Assembly (NCBI RefSeq): GCF_009707865.1
Contig: NZ_WMBA01000044.1
Location: 1-64,000, forward strand
DNA length: 64,000 nucleotides
Direction: 5' to 3'
Origin: Amycolatopsis pithecellobii
GTDB lineage: Bacteria > Actinomycetota > Actinomycetes > Mycobacteriales > Pseudonocardiaceae
Positions 16,746 through 24,980 of this stretch are shown here, piece after piece (position 1 is the stretch's first letter; every line of letters starts with the position of its first letter). A program made the translations under genes and the position numbers. A model generated the notes under the pieces. That model searched no databases, had not been told where the DNA came from, and saw only the letters and a program-made list of their open reading frames with translations.

Positions 16746-17149
16746 CTGCGCCGGTACTCGCGCCCGAGAAAGGGGGCGGCCCCCGCCCGGATCCCGGCCA
16801 GTTTCGTCCGGTCGACATCGAAACCCTGGAGCGTGTGCTGGCGAGGCTGCAAGCATGGGAGCCGCCACCGCGCTCACCCCGGAATGGCGACAGCGGACAG
16901 GACGAGCCAGGTGGCACGATCCATTGGTATCCCGGGTATTTCACTGCTTCGCTTCACGCGGTCGAGTCTTCTTATGCTCCGCCGTTGTTGTTTCGCGGCT
17001 TGCGGATCCGGTGGGCGGTGTGCGGTGCGCCTGCGACCGTGATCGAGGTCCCGGAGGGCAAGGAACGCTGCGAAGCGTGCCAGGCGATTCTTCGCAAACA
17101 TGGACTTTTCCTCGACGACAGCGTCGCTCCGAGGAAACCTGCCGACTAA
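16742..17149 (+). CDS. Hypothetical protein upstream of the lanthipeptide precursor
   Basis: A 135-residue protein starting at an ATG overlapping the previous stop (ATGA). It has a Pro/Gly-rich N-terminus, a helix 'VDIETLERVLARLQAWE', and a middle part 'GTIHWYPGYFTASLHAVESS' and 'RGLRIRWAVCGAPATVIEVP', ending with 'ERCEACQAILRKHGLFL'. The CEAC pair plus an upstream Cys could form a metal site. No signal peptide is seen. It is the last ORF before the precursor peptide (42 bases away), so it may be a regulator or partner of the pathway, but I recognise no family. Confidence 0.62.
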   Translation: MTAPVLAPEKGGGPRPDPGQFRPVDIETLERVLARLQAWEPPPRSPRNGDSGQDEPGGTIHWYPGYFTASLHAVESSYAPPLLFRGLRIRWAVCGAPATVIEVPEGKERCEACQAILRKHGLFLDDSVAPRKPAD

Positions 17150-17191
17150 CGCAGTCTTCGCGTTCCACGGAATGCGAATTGAGAATCATTC

Positions 17192-17371
17192 ATGACAGGA
17201 AAGGGAAGGGGGGTGATTTCGGTGACCGCGGCTCTGATCGAAGTACCGGCGGTGTTCGAGTTGGACGTGCAGGTGGAAACCGACCGGGTCCGGCCGGAGG
17301 CGATGGCCTGCCAGACCGACGACGGGTGCGGCTCGACCTGCGAGATCTCGGCTTGTCACTCGCAGAAATGA
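17192..17371 (+). CDS. FxLD-family class I lanthipeptide precursor peptide
   Basis: This short gene encodes a 59-residue peptide if the ATG at 17192 is used. GTG 17213 or 17222, behind an A/G-rich ribosome site, would give about 52 or 49 residues and fit the family better. The leader contains 'VFELDVQVE', the F-x-L-D motif that defines the FxLD class I lanthipeptides. The C-terminus is the core, 'CQTDDGCGSTCEISACHSQK' (residues 40-59), with Thr42, Ser48, Thr49, Ser53 and Ser57 available for dehydration and Cys46, Cys50 and Cys55 (plus Cys40) for thioether rings. It lies 85 bases before lanB. The cleavage site is unknown. Confidence 0.88.
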   Translation: MTGKGRGVISVTAALIEVPAVFELDVQVETDRVRPEAMACQTDDGCGSTCEISACHSQK

Positions 17372-17456
17372 TTCCAGCGGGCGGGCCGGAGTTCCCGATA
17401 CCTGGCCCGCCCGCTGCCACTGATGGATTTCGTGATTGATACTGGAGGTGCGGGCG

Positions 17457-20429
17457 ATGCCCACGGTGGACTACCGCTATTGCGGTACCGGGTTGCTGCG
17501 CGCGTCGTCGCAGCGCCTCGCTCCGTCGCGGTGGCCGGTGCTGTCTCACGAACTCGATTGCCGGGCGTGGCTCGATGAGGTCTGGCCGAGGGTTGCGGCG
17601 GCTGTGACCCATGCGAGCCCGGTGCTCGCTTCTGGTGTCCTGGAGATTCTGCGGGGACGTCGGCGCTCGGCGCGGGAGGTACGGCGTACGACGGAGGCGC
17701 TGCTGCGGTATGTCCTGCGGTTCGGCCGCTCGACCCCGTTCGGTCTGTTTGCCGGAGTCGCTCCGGTCACGATCGGCGACGACACGGAGGTGCGTGTCGG
17801 CGACCGGCATCGCGCAGTGGCCCGCCCTGACAGCCGCTGGCTGCGGCAAGTGATCCAGCGGCTGGAGGCGTGCCCGCAACTCCTGGCACGGCTGAAGGTG
17901 GTGTTCCACGACGCCGTCGAAGAGTGCGGCGACCGACTCGCGCTCGCCGAAGCGGAAGTGGTGAGCATCCGAAACACCCCTGCAGTCGCCTCCGTGCGCC
18001 GCCTCGCGGCCACCCCGGTCCACTTCCAGGTGTTGGTTGAGGCGCTGGTGGCCGAGTACCCGGGGGCCGGTGACCCTACCGCGATGCTGTTGTCCTTGGT
18101 GGAGCGCCGTTTTCTGGTGACCAGCCTGCGAGCGCCGGGCGCGGTCAGCGACCCGCTGGGGTACCTTGCCGATTCCTTGCAAGCACTCGACTTTGACGAG
18201 GTGCCGGTCGCGGCGTTCGCGGCGGAGGTAATAGAGATCCGCCGCACGCTCGACATACTCAACCAGGAACCTCACGAGCAGGCACGAGCGCAGCTGGCCG
18301 AGCGGATGCACGCGCTCGTTCCCGCGCCCCGCGGGCCGTTGTCGCTCGATCTTCGGCTCGATGCCGACGTCCGCCTGCCGCACCGCGTGGTGCGGGAGAT
18401 CGAACACACCGCGGGGGTGCTGGCGCGTCTGGTGCGGGAGCACACCGGAAGCCGGGCTTTTCGGGACTACTTCACCGCGTTCTGCGACCGGTACGGCACC
18501 GGAACCCTCGTCCCCGTCCGCGCAGTCGTGGATTCGGCGGCGGGACTGGGGTGGCCGCGCGACTACCCGAGTAGTCCGGCGGCGAGCGGGCGGCACGTCT
18601 TCTCCGAGCGCGATCGCCTGCTGTTGTCCTGGATCACGGAGGCAATCGCCCAGGGCGAGCGCGAGATCGAACTCGACGAAGCCGCGGTGGACGCCCTCGC
18701 CGCCGCCGGAGGTGATCCGGACGCGGTACCACCACACATCGACCTGGGAGCGCGGATCCACGCTGTCAGCGTGGCCGACCTGGAACGCGGCGAGTACCGG
18801 TTCACCGTGGCGCCGGGCCGGGCCGCAGGCACGCTGTCGGCGCGGTTGAGCATCCTGGTGCCCGAGGCCGGGCTGGCGGCGGTGTTCTCCTCCCTGCCGT
18901 CCACCACGGAGGGCGCAATCGTCACGCAGATGTCGTTCACGCCGCCGTATCCGAGCGCGGAGAACGTCGCCCGCCTGCCGCGGTACACGCCGGACGTCGT
19001 CTCGGTCGGCGAGTACCGCCCGGACCACGAGGGCGTGATCGGGGTAGACGACCTCGCCGTCACCGCAAGTCGGCGACGCCTGCACCTGGTCAGTCTGTCC
19101 CGTCGCCGGGTGATCGAGCCGATGGTGCTGCATGCGCTCGCGGTGAAGCAGCAGCCGCCGCTGGCGCGGCTGCTCGGGGAACTGTCCCGGGCGCTGGACA
19201 CCGGCTGGATTGGCTTCGACTGGGGACCGACCGCCGCGGAGTTGCCGTTTCGGCCGCGGCTGCGCTACCGGCGCGCCATCCTGTCTCCGGCCCGCTGGAG
19301 GCTCGCCCGGGAAGCCCTGCCCGGCGACCCGGCTGGCTGGGATGACGCGCTGGCACGGTGGCGCGCGACGTGGCGTTGCCCCCACCGGGTTGAGCTGCGC
19401 GACTTCGATCAGCAGTTGCCGCTGGATCTGACGGTGCCCGCGCACAGGGAGGTGGTCTACCACCACCTGCACCAGCACGACGAGGCGGTTCTGGTCGAGG
19501 CGCCCCAGCCGGATGCCGACGGCTGGCTTGACGGCCGTTCCCATCTCGTCGTGCTGCCGTTGGTCTCCCGACGGGCACCCGAGCCTTCTCCGCCAGTGGA
19601 GTTCCTTCCCGTTCTGGGTAGCGCACACGGTCATCCGCCCGCCTCGCCCCGGTCGGCCTGGCTCTACGCGAAGCTGTACCTGGCCGAGTACCGGATGGAT
19701 CCTCTGCTGGTGCACCACCTGCCGGACCTGCTAGCCGACCTGGGCGAGCGAGACTGGTGGTTCGTGCGCTACCCGCAAGCCCGCGAGGGCGACGAGCCCG
19801 ACCACCTGCGGCTGCGCGTGCGCACCACCGGCGACGCCGACAAGATCCTGACCGCGGTGACCGCATGGGCTGACCGGTTGCGCACCGACGGTCTGCTCAG
19901 CAGATGGGCCTTCGACACCTACTACCCGGAGATCGGACGCTACCGCGCCATCGCCGAGGCCGAGGCCGTGTTCGCCACCGACTCCCGCTACGTCCTCGCC
20001 CGCCTGACCGGGCCGGCCGCCGACAGGCCGTCCCCGGTCGCGGCCACAGGTCTGTCGCTGTTCGATCTCGCCACCGCCTTCCTTGGCGGCCAGCAGCGCG
20101 CCGCCGACTGGCTGGCTCGGCAGGCGCCCCCGGCGGTGCCCGATCGCGCTGACGTCGCCCACGTGACCCACCTGGTCCGTACCCGGGCATGGCCGGACGT
20201 CGTGGAACCAGCCGAGGTCGGCGCGGCCCTGCACGCCCGCGCCGAGGCTGTGCACCGATACCGGCATGCGTTACCCGCCGACGCCGACCTCGATGGCTGC
20301 CTCCACGCGCTGTTACACATGCACCACAACCGCGCCCTCGGCGTCAACCGGGACCGCGAAGCCGTCTGCCTGCGGCTGGCACGCCAAGCCGCCGCCACCT
20401 GGCGCACCACCTTCGGGGGTCAGTCGTGA
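17457..20429 (+). CDS. lanB: Class I lanthipeptide dehydratase LanB
   Basis: The start is the ATG at 17457 with GGAGGTG upstream, giving 990 residues, a full-length LanB. The N-terminal two thirds match the glutamylation domain: it begins 'YRYCGTGLLRASSQ', has 'LRYVLRFGRSTPFGLFAG' early on, and 'ETHLDSP'-type motifs are absent as expected. From about residue 730 ('SAWLYAKLYLAEYRMDPLL') it matches the SpaB_C/elimination domain, with 'WWFVRYPQ', 'DHLRLRVRTTG' and 'TYYPEIGRYRAI'. LanB uses glutamyl-tRNA to glutamylate Ser/Thr and then eliminates to Dha/Dhb. Its stop overlaps the lanC start (GTGA). Confidence 0.93.
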   Translation: MPTVDYRYCGTGLLRASSQRLAPSRWPVLSHELDCRAWLDEVWPRVAAAVTHASPVLASGVLEILRGRRRSAREVRRTTEALLRYVLRFGRSTPFGLFAGVAPVTIGDDTEVRVGDRHRAVARPDSRWLRQVIQRLEACPQLLARLKVVFHDAVEECGDRLALAEAEVVSIRNTPAVASVRRLAATPVHFQVLVEALVAEYPGAGDPTAMLLSLVERRFLVTSLRAPGAVSDPLGYLADSLQALDFDEVPVAAFAAEVIEIRRTLDILNQEPHEQARAQLAERMHALVPAPRGPLSLDLRLDADVRLPHRVVREIEHTAGVLARLVREHTGSRAFRDYFTAFCDRYGTGTLVPVRAVVDSAAGLGWPRDYPSSPAASGRHVFSERDRLLLSWITEAIAQGEREIELDEAAVDALAAAGGDPDAVPPHIDLGARIHAVSVADLERGEYRFTVAPGRAAGTLSARLSILVPEAGLAAVFSSLPSTTEGAIVTQMSFTPPYPSAENVARLPRYTPDVVSVGEYRPDHEGVIGVDDLAVTASRRRLHLVSLSRRRVIEPMVLHALAVKQQPPLARLLGELSRALDTGWIGFDWGPTAAELPFRPRLRYRRAILSPARWRLAREALPGDPAGWDDALARWRATWRCPHRVELRDFDQQLPLDLTVPAHREVVYHHLHQHDEAVLVEAPQPDADGWLDGRSHLVVLPLVSRRAPEPSPPVEFLPVLGSAHGHPPASPRSAWLYAKLYLAEYRMDPLLVHHLPDLLADLGERDWWFVRYPQAREGDEPDHLRLRVRTTGDADKILTAVTAWADRLRTDGLLSRWAFDTYYPEIGRYRAIAEAEAVFATDSRYVLARLTGPAADRPSPVAATGLSLFDLATAFLGGQQRAADWLARQAPPAVPDRADVAHVTHLVRTRAWPDVVEPAEVGAALHARAEAVHRYRHALPADADLDGCLHALLHMHHNRALGVNRDREAVCLRLARQAAATWRTTFGGQS

Positions 20430-21532
20430 CCACACGCTCCCTGGTCGCGCAGTCATTGGCCAATGGCCCGGCCGGGCAAGCGCTGCTGGCCCTGGAACGG
20501 GGCCAGGATGCCCGCCACTGGCTGGCCAACCTGGTAGCCGAACCGGTACTGGCCCACCCCGAGGAGGCGAGCCTGTTCGACGGCGCGCCTGCGGTCGCAT
20601 TCACCCTTGCCGCCACCGACCAGCACCGAGCACTGGCTGCGCTCGATGAACATGTCGAGAAGATCACCCGGTGCCGGTTGGAGACCGCCTACCAGCGCAT
20701 GGCCCGCGGCGAGTTGGCGGACAAGCGCGAGTTCGACCTCATCGGCGGCCTGACCGGGCTCGGCGCCTACCTTCTGCGCCGCGGAGCCAACGACGAGCTG
20801 CTGCGTGAGGTACTGCGCTACCTGGTGTGCCTGACCCAGCCCCACCAGGACGGACACCCCGGCTGGTGGGCGACCGACGGCCCCACCGGCGCTGGCCCCG
20901 CCTGGCAGAACGGCCACGGCAACCTCGGCATGGCCCACGGCATCTGCGGACCGCTGGCGCTGCTATCGCTGGCGTTGCGCCGCGGCATCGTCGTATCCGG
21001 GCAGACCGCAGCCATCAACCGGATCTGCCAGTGGCTGGACCGCTGGCGCTGCGGCACGCCCCCGCGGGCCTGGTGGCCCGAGGCCATCACCCACGCCGAC
21101 CACGCACGCGGCATCGTCGAACGGCCTGGCCCGTCGCGCCCGAGCTGGTGCTACGGCACCCCCGGCATCGCTCGCGCGCAACAAGTCGCCGGCCTCGCAC
21201 TCCGCGACCGCACTCGGTGGCGACTTGCCGAGGACATCCTGTCTTGGTGCCTGACCGACGAGCAGCAGCTCGCCCAGCTCGGTGACGTGTCGCTGTGCCA
21301 TGGCTGGGCCGGGGTTGTGCACACTGCCTGGCGCGCCAGCCGCCACAACGACCAGCTCGCCGCCACGCTCCCACGCCTGCTCAACGGCCTGACCGCCCAC
21401 CTGGCACGCCAGCCTCCGAGCAGCCGCGGGCTGTTGACCGGCGCCACGGGGGCCATCCTGGCTCAGCGCGCCACCCGTACGAACACACCGCCGGTTACGC
21501 AGTGGGACACCTGCCTACTGCTCAGCGAATGA
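20426..21532 (+). CDS. lanC: Lanthipeptide cyclase LanC
   Basis: It starts at GTG 20426 overlapping the lanB stop. The 368-residue protein has the LanC zinc ligands: Cys in 'PSWCYGTPG' (about residue 241) and the Cys-His pair in 'SLCHGWAG' (about residues 291-292). The conserved active-site His is in 'GMAHGICGPLALLS'. It forms Lan/MeLan thioether rings by adding Cys thiols to Dha/Dhb in the core. Ten bases separate it from the methyltransferase gene. Length is slightly short but normal for FxLD systems. Confidence 0.92.
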   Translation: MTTRSLVAQSLANGPAGQALLALERGQDARHWLANLVAEPVLAHPEEASLFDGAPAVAFTLAATDQHRALAALDEHVEKITRCRLETAYQRMARGELADKREFDLIGGLTGLGAYLLRRGANDELLREVLRYLVCLTQPHQDGHPGWWATDGPTGAGPAWQNGHGNLGMAHGICGPLALLSLALRRGIVVSGQTAAINRICQWLDRWRCGTPPRAWWPEAITHADHARGIVERPGPSRPSWCYGTPGIARAQQVAGLALRDRTRWRLAEDILSWCLTDEQQLAQLGDVSLCHGWAGVVHTAWRASRHNDQLAATLPRLLNGLTAHLARQPPSSRGLLTGATGAILAQRATRTNTPPVTQWDTCLLLSE

Positions 21533-21541
21533 AAGGGAGCG

Positions 21542-22768
21542 ATGAACAACACCACGGACACCGCCGCGAGCTCACCTGAGGCCCGGCGCGAGATCATGCT
21601 TGCCAAGGTCCAGGAGAAGGGCTACGCGAAGCGCCCCGAGGTGGCGCGGGTGCTGCGTGAGGTACCGCGGCACGAGTTCGTGCCCGAAGCCAACCTGGAC
21701 GCCGCACACAACCCCTGGCAGGCGGTGATCACCCACCGCTTCGCCGACGGCACCTCGCTCTCCTGCGCCTCCGCGCCGTTCGTCGTCGCGATGATGCTCG
21801 ACCAGCTCGCCGTCGAACCCGGCGACAAGATCCTCGAGATCGGCGCCGGGACCGGGTACAACGCCAGCCTGCTCGCCGAGCTGACCGGCGAGGACAGCAA
21901 CGTGGTCACCATCGACATCGACGCCGACGTCACCGCCCAAGCCACCCACAACCTGGCCGCCGCAGGCTACCCAGGCGTACATGTGGTCACCGGCGACGGC
22001 GCGCTCGGCGTTCCCGAGCACGGCCCGTACGACCGGCTGATCGCCACCGTCTCTCCGTGGGACATTCCCTGGGCGTGGTGGCGCCAGCTCGCCCCCGGCG
22101 CCCGCGTGGTGCTGCCGCTTCGGTGGCGCGGCCAGGCCCGCTCGGTCGCGTTCACCTACCGCGATGGGCGGCTGATCGCCGACTCGATCGAACTGTGTGG
22201 CTTCGTCTACCTCGTCGGCGACGACGAAGGCGAACAGTCCGCGCCGATCACCGACGACGAGACCATCCGGCTGCACTGGGACCAAGACCAGCCCTTCGAC
22301 CTCGAAGCCCTGCACGGGGTGCTCGATCGGCCCCGCAGCACCGAATGGTCCGGCGTCACCATCGCGGGCGACGAGCCCCACGACGGGGTGTGGCTGCGGC
22401 TGACCGTCACCGACCCACGCGTGTGCCGCCTCAACGTCCCCGCCGACACCAAGCCCACGGTCTGCGACCCGATCTCACCCGGTCGCGCACCCGCGCTCGT
22501 GGAGGGCAGCTCGCTGGCCTACCTCACCTCCCGCCGCCACGAGGACGGCGACACCACCCGATGGGAGCTAGGCGCCACCGGGCACGGCCCCGCCGCGACC
22601 GAACTCGCCCGCCACCTCTGCGACGAAATCCGGGCCTGGTCCATGCACCGCGACAAACGCAAACCCACCCTCGTCGCCTACCCCGCCGACACCCCTGACA
22701 GCGAATTGCCCGGACCAGTGATCGACAAAACCCATAGCAGGCTCGTGCTCACCTACGAAACCGACTGA
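21542..22768 (+). CDS. PCMT-like O-methyltransferase of the FxLD lanthipeptide system
   Basis: A 408-residue protein with ribosome site AAAGGGAG. The N-terminal ~200 residues are a protein-L-isoaspartate methyltransferase fold: 'EVPRHEFVPEANLDAAHNPW', SAM motif I 'ILEIGAGTGYNASLLAEL' and 'VHVVTGDGALGVPEHGPYDR'. The C-terminal ~180 residues are an extra domain typical of the 'methyltransferase, FxLD system' proteins. Related lanthipeptide enzymes (OlvSA) methylate an Asp in the ring so that it collapses to succinimide and then isoaspartate. Here the core has Asp-Asp-Gly, a good candidate site, but that is inference. Confidence 0.9.
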   Translation: MNNTTDTAASSPEARREIMLAKVQEKGYAKRPEVARVLREVPRHEFVPEANLDAAHNPWQAVITHRFADGTSLSCASAPFVVAMMLDQLAVEPGDKILEIGAGTGYNASLLAELTGEDSNVVTIDIDADVTAQATHNLAAAGYPGVHVVTGDGALGVPEHGPYDRLIATVSPWDIPWAWWRQLAPGARVVLPLRWRGQARSVAFTYRDGRLIADSIELCGFVYLVGDDEGEQSAPITDDETIRLHWDQDQPFDLEALHGVLDRPRSTEWSGVTIAGDEPHDGVWLRLTVTDPRVCRLNVPADTKPTVCDPISPGRAPALVEGSSLAYLTSRRHEDGDTTRWELGATGHGPAATELARHLCDEIRAWSMHRDKRKPTLVAYPADTPDSELPGPVIDKTHSRLVLTYETD

Positions 22769-22789
22769 TTCGCCCGACTAGCGAGCTGA

Positions 22790-23204
22790 GGATGGCCAGG
22801 AAGCCCGAACCCGCTAACCGATCAAGCAGTCGATGCCTTCGAGACCGAGTTGATCCAAGCGTTTCGCCGTGCTGCCCGCACGTGCGACCTGGGACCGGTC
22901 GTAGAACTGGCCGACTTCCTGATCGCCAGTGGGGTCACGGTACGGAGCCGCGGTGGCTTGCTCGGGCTTTTCTGGTTTCACCACGATGCTCTACAAATTC
23001 CGGGAGGACCCGGACTCGGCGAAACGGCTTCGGGCTCATCGGTCTCCAGCTCGTGAACGAAGGCTGGTGCACCGACACGGATATGGAAAATGGCATGTCG
23101 GAGTTCAACACCTGATTCCGCTGCTGTGGTGCATCGACTGCATGGCCTGCGCGGACAACGAGGAATTCCCGGCGGTGGTGGTTCCCCGCAGTCGTCACAC
23201 GTGA
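22790..23204 (+). pseudogene. Degenerate small gene(s), probably frameshifted
   Basis: Three overlapping frames each carry short, protein-like parts but none has a full gene with a good start. One frame has 'DAFETELIQAFRRAARTCDL' and 'GPVVELADFLIAS' without an ATG or GTG. The ATG at 22792 (after GAGGATGG) is in the next frame, which ends with 'GLIGLQLVNEGWCTDTDMEN'. A third has 'LLWCIDCMACADNEEF'. I read this as a decayed small gene or two downstream of the lanthipeptide operon. Confidence 0.35.
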
Positions 23205-23404
23205 GCTGATGCAGCGAGTTCTGTCGGGCCTGCAACGCCTGTGACGGTCCCGCTCAGCCGCATGCCAACACGTTGGCGTGCGGCGGCTGGCTGCTGGTAC
23301 TTGTGCTGGCGTTTGGGATCTTCTGCCTGAGCTGACGAACACCGAGAACAAATCAATCGATCCAACGAACAGTTGTTACAACCTCTATAAGAGAAAGGCT
23401 AATT
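23205..23404. other. Intergenic stretch with a small TM-like fragment
   Basis: A frame without a usable start reads 'CSEFCRACNACD' followed by a hydrophobic stretch 'GGWLLVLVLAFGIFCLS' (about 23211-23338), which may be the remains of a small Cys-rich membrane protein. The last 60 bases are AT-richer and are the probable promoter of the next gene. Confidence 0.35.
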
Positions 23405-23917
23405 GTGAAGTTCGTTGCGCACATCGCGCATATCGCCTGGGTTGTCCTTACGGCCTGCGCCGCGTTCGTGGCAAGCGGGCTCGTTTGGTCCGTACACGCC
23501 GGTCCGTGCCCCGCCACATGCGGCCATCCAGCGGGGCACGGCGTCCCATTCGCCGCGGTGGCCGCTCCAGCACTGCTGTTACTGCTTGCCACCTGGATCA
23601 TTCGGCGGACCCATAGGCCAGACGGTTGCACCCGATGCGGAAAGTTGGCCGACCGTTCATATCGCCAGTGGTATTTAGGTCTCGCTCAAACAGGTTGGCC
23701 CGCAAACGCTCTGCCGCTCCTCGAAGCAACCCTCGGTGCCGCCATGCTCGCGACGTGGCTGCTCAACGTGCCTCGCGCGTTCCTGGTTGTCCTCCCGGCC
23801 TTCCTGACCCTTGGCGCCCTCGAAATGCGCGCGCTACTGGTGCACAACGCTGTTGAAGGCCGCAAACCCCATAACGAAACCGAGTCCGACCCAGCCGCCA
23901 CGTCGGCGACGGTGTAG
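23405..23917 (+). CDS. Four-helix membrane protein with a CxxC motif
   Basis: A 170-residue protein starting at GTG with AGAAAGG upstream. It has four predicted membrane helices ('IAWVVLTACAAFVASGLVWS', 'AAVAAPALLLLLATWII', 'LPLLEATLGAAMLATWLL', 'AFLVVLPAFLTLGALEMRAL'). Between the second and third is a cytoplasmic loop 'GCTRCGKLADRSYRQWYLGL' with CxxC. I recognise no family. It follows the lanthipeptide locus but there is no evidence that it exports or protects against the peptide. Confidence 0.65.
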   Translation: MKFVAHIAHIAWVVLTACAAFVASGLVWSVHAGPCPATCGHPAGHGVPFAAVAAPALLLLLATWIIRRTHRPDGCTRCGKLADRSYRQWYLGLAQTGWPANALPLLEATLGAAMLATWLLNVPRAFLVVLPAFLTLGALEMRALLVHNAVEGRKPHNETESDPAATSATV

Positions 23918-23929
23918 GGGCCAACGTGA

Positions 23930-24274
23930 ATGCTCGTTGCGGTCTGCCGCGAATGCGGCGTGCCCTGGTGGCGGTGCACGGAACGACGCTGCTGCCCCGA
24001 TTGCCGCCACCTCGCCGCCGAGGGCGCTAGCCGCAATGCGCCAGGCTTGAACCCACCGGGATCACACGAATCAGACCACAGGAACAGGAACTCAGACTTG
24101 TGCAACGTAAATCGCAACGGCGACAAGGTTTCCGACTGCGGAAGCTGCATATGTCGCAAGAGCGACAACTACGACGTGCACAACTATGTACCTACCGGCG
24201 AGACGGTCACGGTCGGCAACACCCGGTTCGCGACGCGGAAGTGCAACAGGGGCTGCGGTTGCTACGAGTATTAG
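23930..24274 (+). CDS. Cys-rich small protein (two Cys-rich segments)
   Basis: A 114-residue frame. The first part, 'VCRECGVPWWRCTERRCCPD', has CxxC and CxxxxCC patterns like a zinc ribbon. The second part, from about residue 57, is a different Cys-rich peptide: 'DCGSCICRKSDNYD' and 'RKCNRGCGCYEY'. A TTG at 24098 after AGGAACAGGAAC would make this a separate 58-residue peptide. The DNA here is less GC-rich than its surroundings. No family is recognised. Confidence 0.5.
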   Translation: MLVAVCRECGVPWWRCTERRCCPDCRHLAAEGASRNAPGLNPPGSHESDHRNRNSDLCNVNRNGDKVSDCGSCICRKSDNYDVHNYVPTGETVTVGNTRFATRKCNRGCGCYEY

Positions 24275-24285
24275 CCCGTCCTCCC

Positions 24286-24576
24286 ATGACGGCCATGATG
24301 GTCTACCTAAAGCCGCCGGCTCCGGCGGAGACGGACAACGAGATCCAGATCATCGACGATCTCGAAGCCCTGTCAGAAGAGGTCCGCTGCAAACGACTAC
24401 CCGGCCTGGGTCGAAGCCGCCCGGCAGCGATCGACGTGTTCGTCGCGGCGCTCACCACAATGTGGAACGAGATTGCACGGGAACAGCTGGACGAGGACTG
24501 GAAGCAAACGCTCGCGCGGGCAGCCCGGACTTGGAAGGACCACCGATCGGCGACTTGTCCCACCGTGCTCGTGTAA
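24286..24576 (+). CDS. Hypothetical acidic helical protein
   Basis: A 96-residue ORF starting at an ATG shortly after the Cys-rich gene stop. It has an acidic segment ('ETDNEIQIIDDLEALSEEVR') and a helical C-terminal half ('IDVFVAALTTMWNEIAREQL'). No metal site or membrane helix is seen. Codon use and amphipathic helices make it plausible, but the start has no clear ribosome site and no family is recognised. Confidence 0.45.
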   Translation: MTAMMVYLKPPAPAETDNEIQIIDDLEALSEEVRCKRLPGLGRSRPAAIDVFVAALTTMWNEIAREQLDEDWKQTLARAARTWKDHRSATCPTVLV

Positions 24577-24695
24577 TTCCGTGATCGACACGCTAGCCAT
24601 ACAAGTCATCACCGCCGCCGACAAAGCACACCGTCTTGACCCGGCGAACCTGACGGCCCATACCTGCGGAAGCTGAACGGAGGGAACGCGACGAC

Positions 24696-24980
24696 CTAGT
24701 TCGACTTACGTCGGCCGGGCCGGTCTTCGAGCAAGTCCGCCGGGTGCATCTTGAGCGCCTCGGCGAGGCGGCGCAGGCTGCTCAACCGGAGGTTCCGGCC
24801 GCCCTCCTCCAACTCTGCGATACCCGAACGGTCAAACCGTGCACGACGGGCAAGGTCCGCCTGCGTGAGATTCAGGGCACGCCGACGCGTGCGGATGCGC
24901 TGGCCAAGAGCTACCAGCCACACCTGCTCATCCGTCTGGCTGAGGTCGGTGTCCTCATCGCCCTCGGGCTCGCTCGTCAT
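24696..24980 (-). CDS. XRE-family transcriptional regulator, small
   Basis: I use the ATG at 24980 (94 residues); the frame is open to a TTG at 25061, which would add a Cys-containing N-terminus. The helix-turn-helix is clear: 'GQRIRTRRRALNLTQADLAR', 'RARFDRSGIAELEEGGRNLR' and 'LSSLRRLAEALKMHPADLLE'. It closely resembles the small XRE protein at 37575. It is divergent from the zinc-ribbon gene at 25333 and could regulate that operon. Confidence 0.8.
   Translation of the reverse strand: MTSEPEGDEDTDLSQTDEQVWLVALGQRIRTRRRALNLTQADLARRARFDRSGIAELEEGGRNLRLSSLRRLAEALKMHPADLLEDRPGRRKSN

Noticed and set aside
17190-19718. Long 842-codon minus-strand open frame opposite lanB
   Set aside because: It lies antisense to a well-supported LanB with conserved domains; long antisense frames are common in high-GC DNA and its sequence is Arg/His/Pro-rich with no domain.
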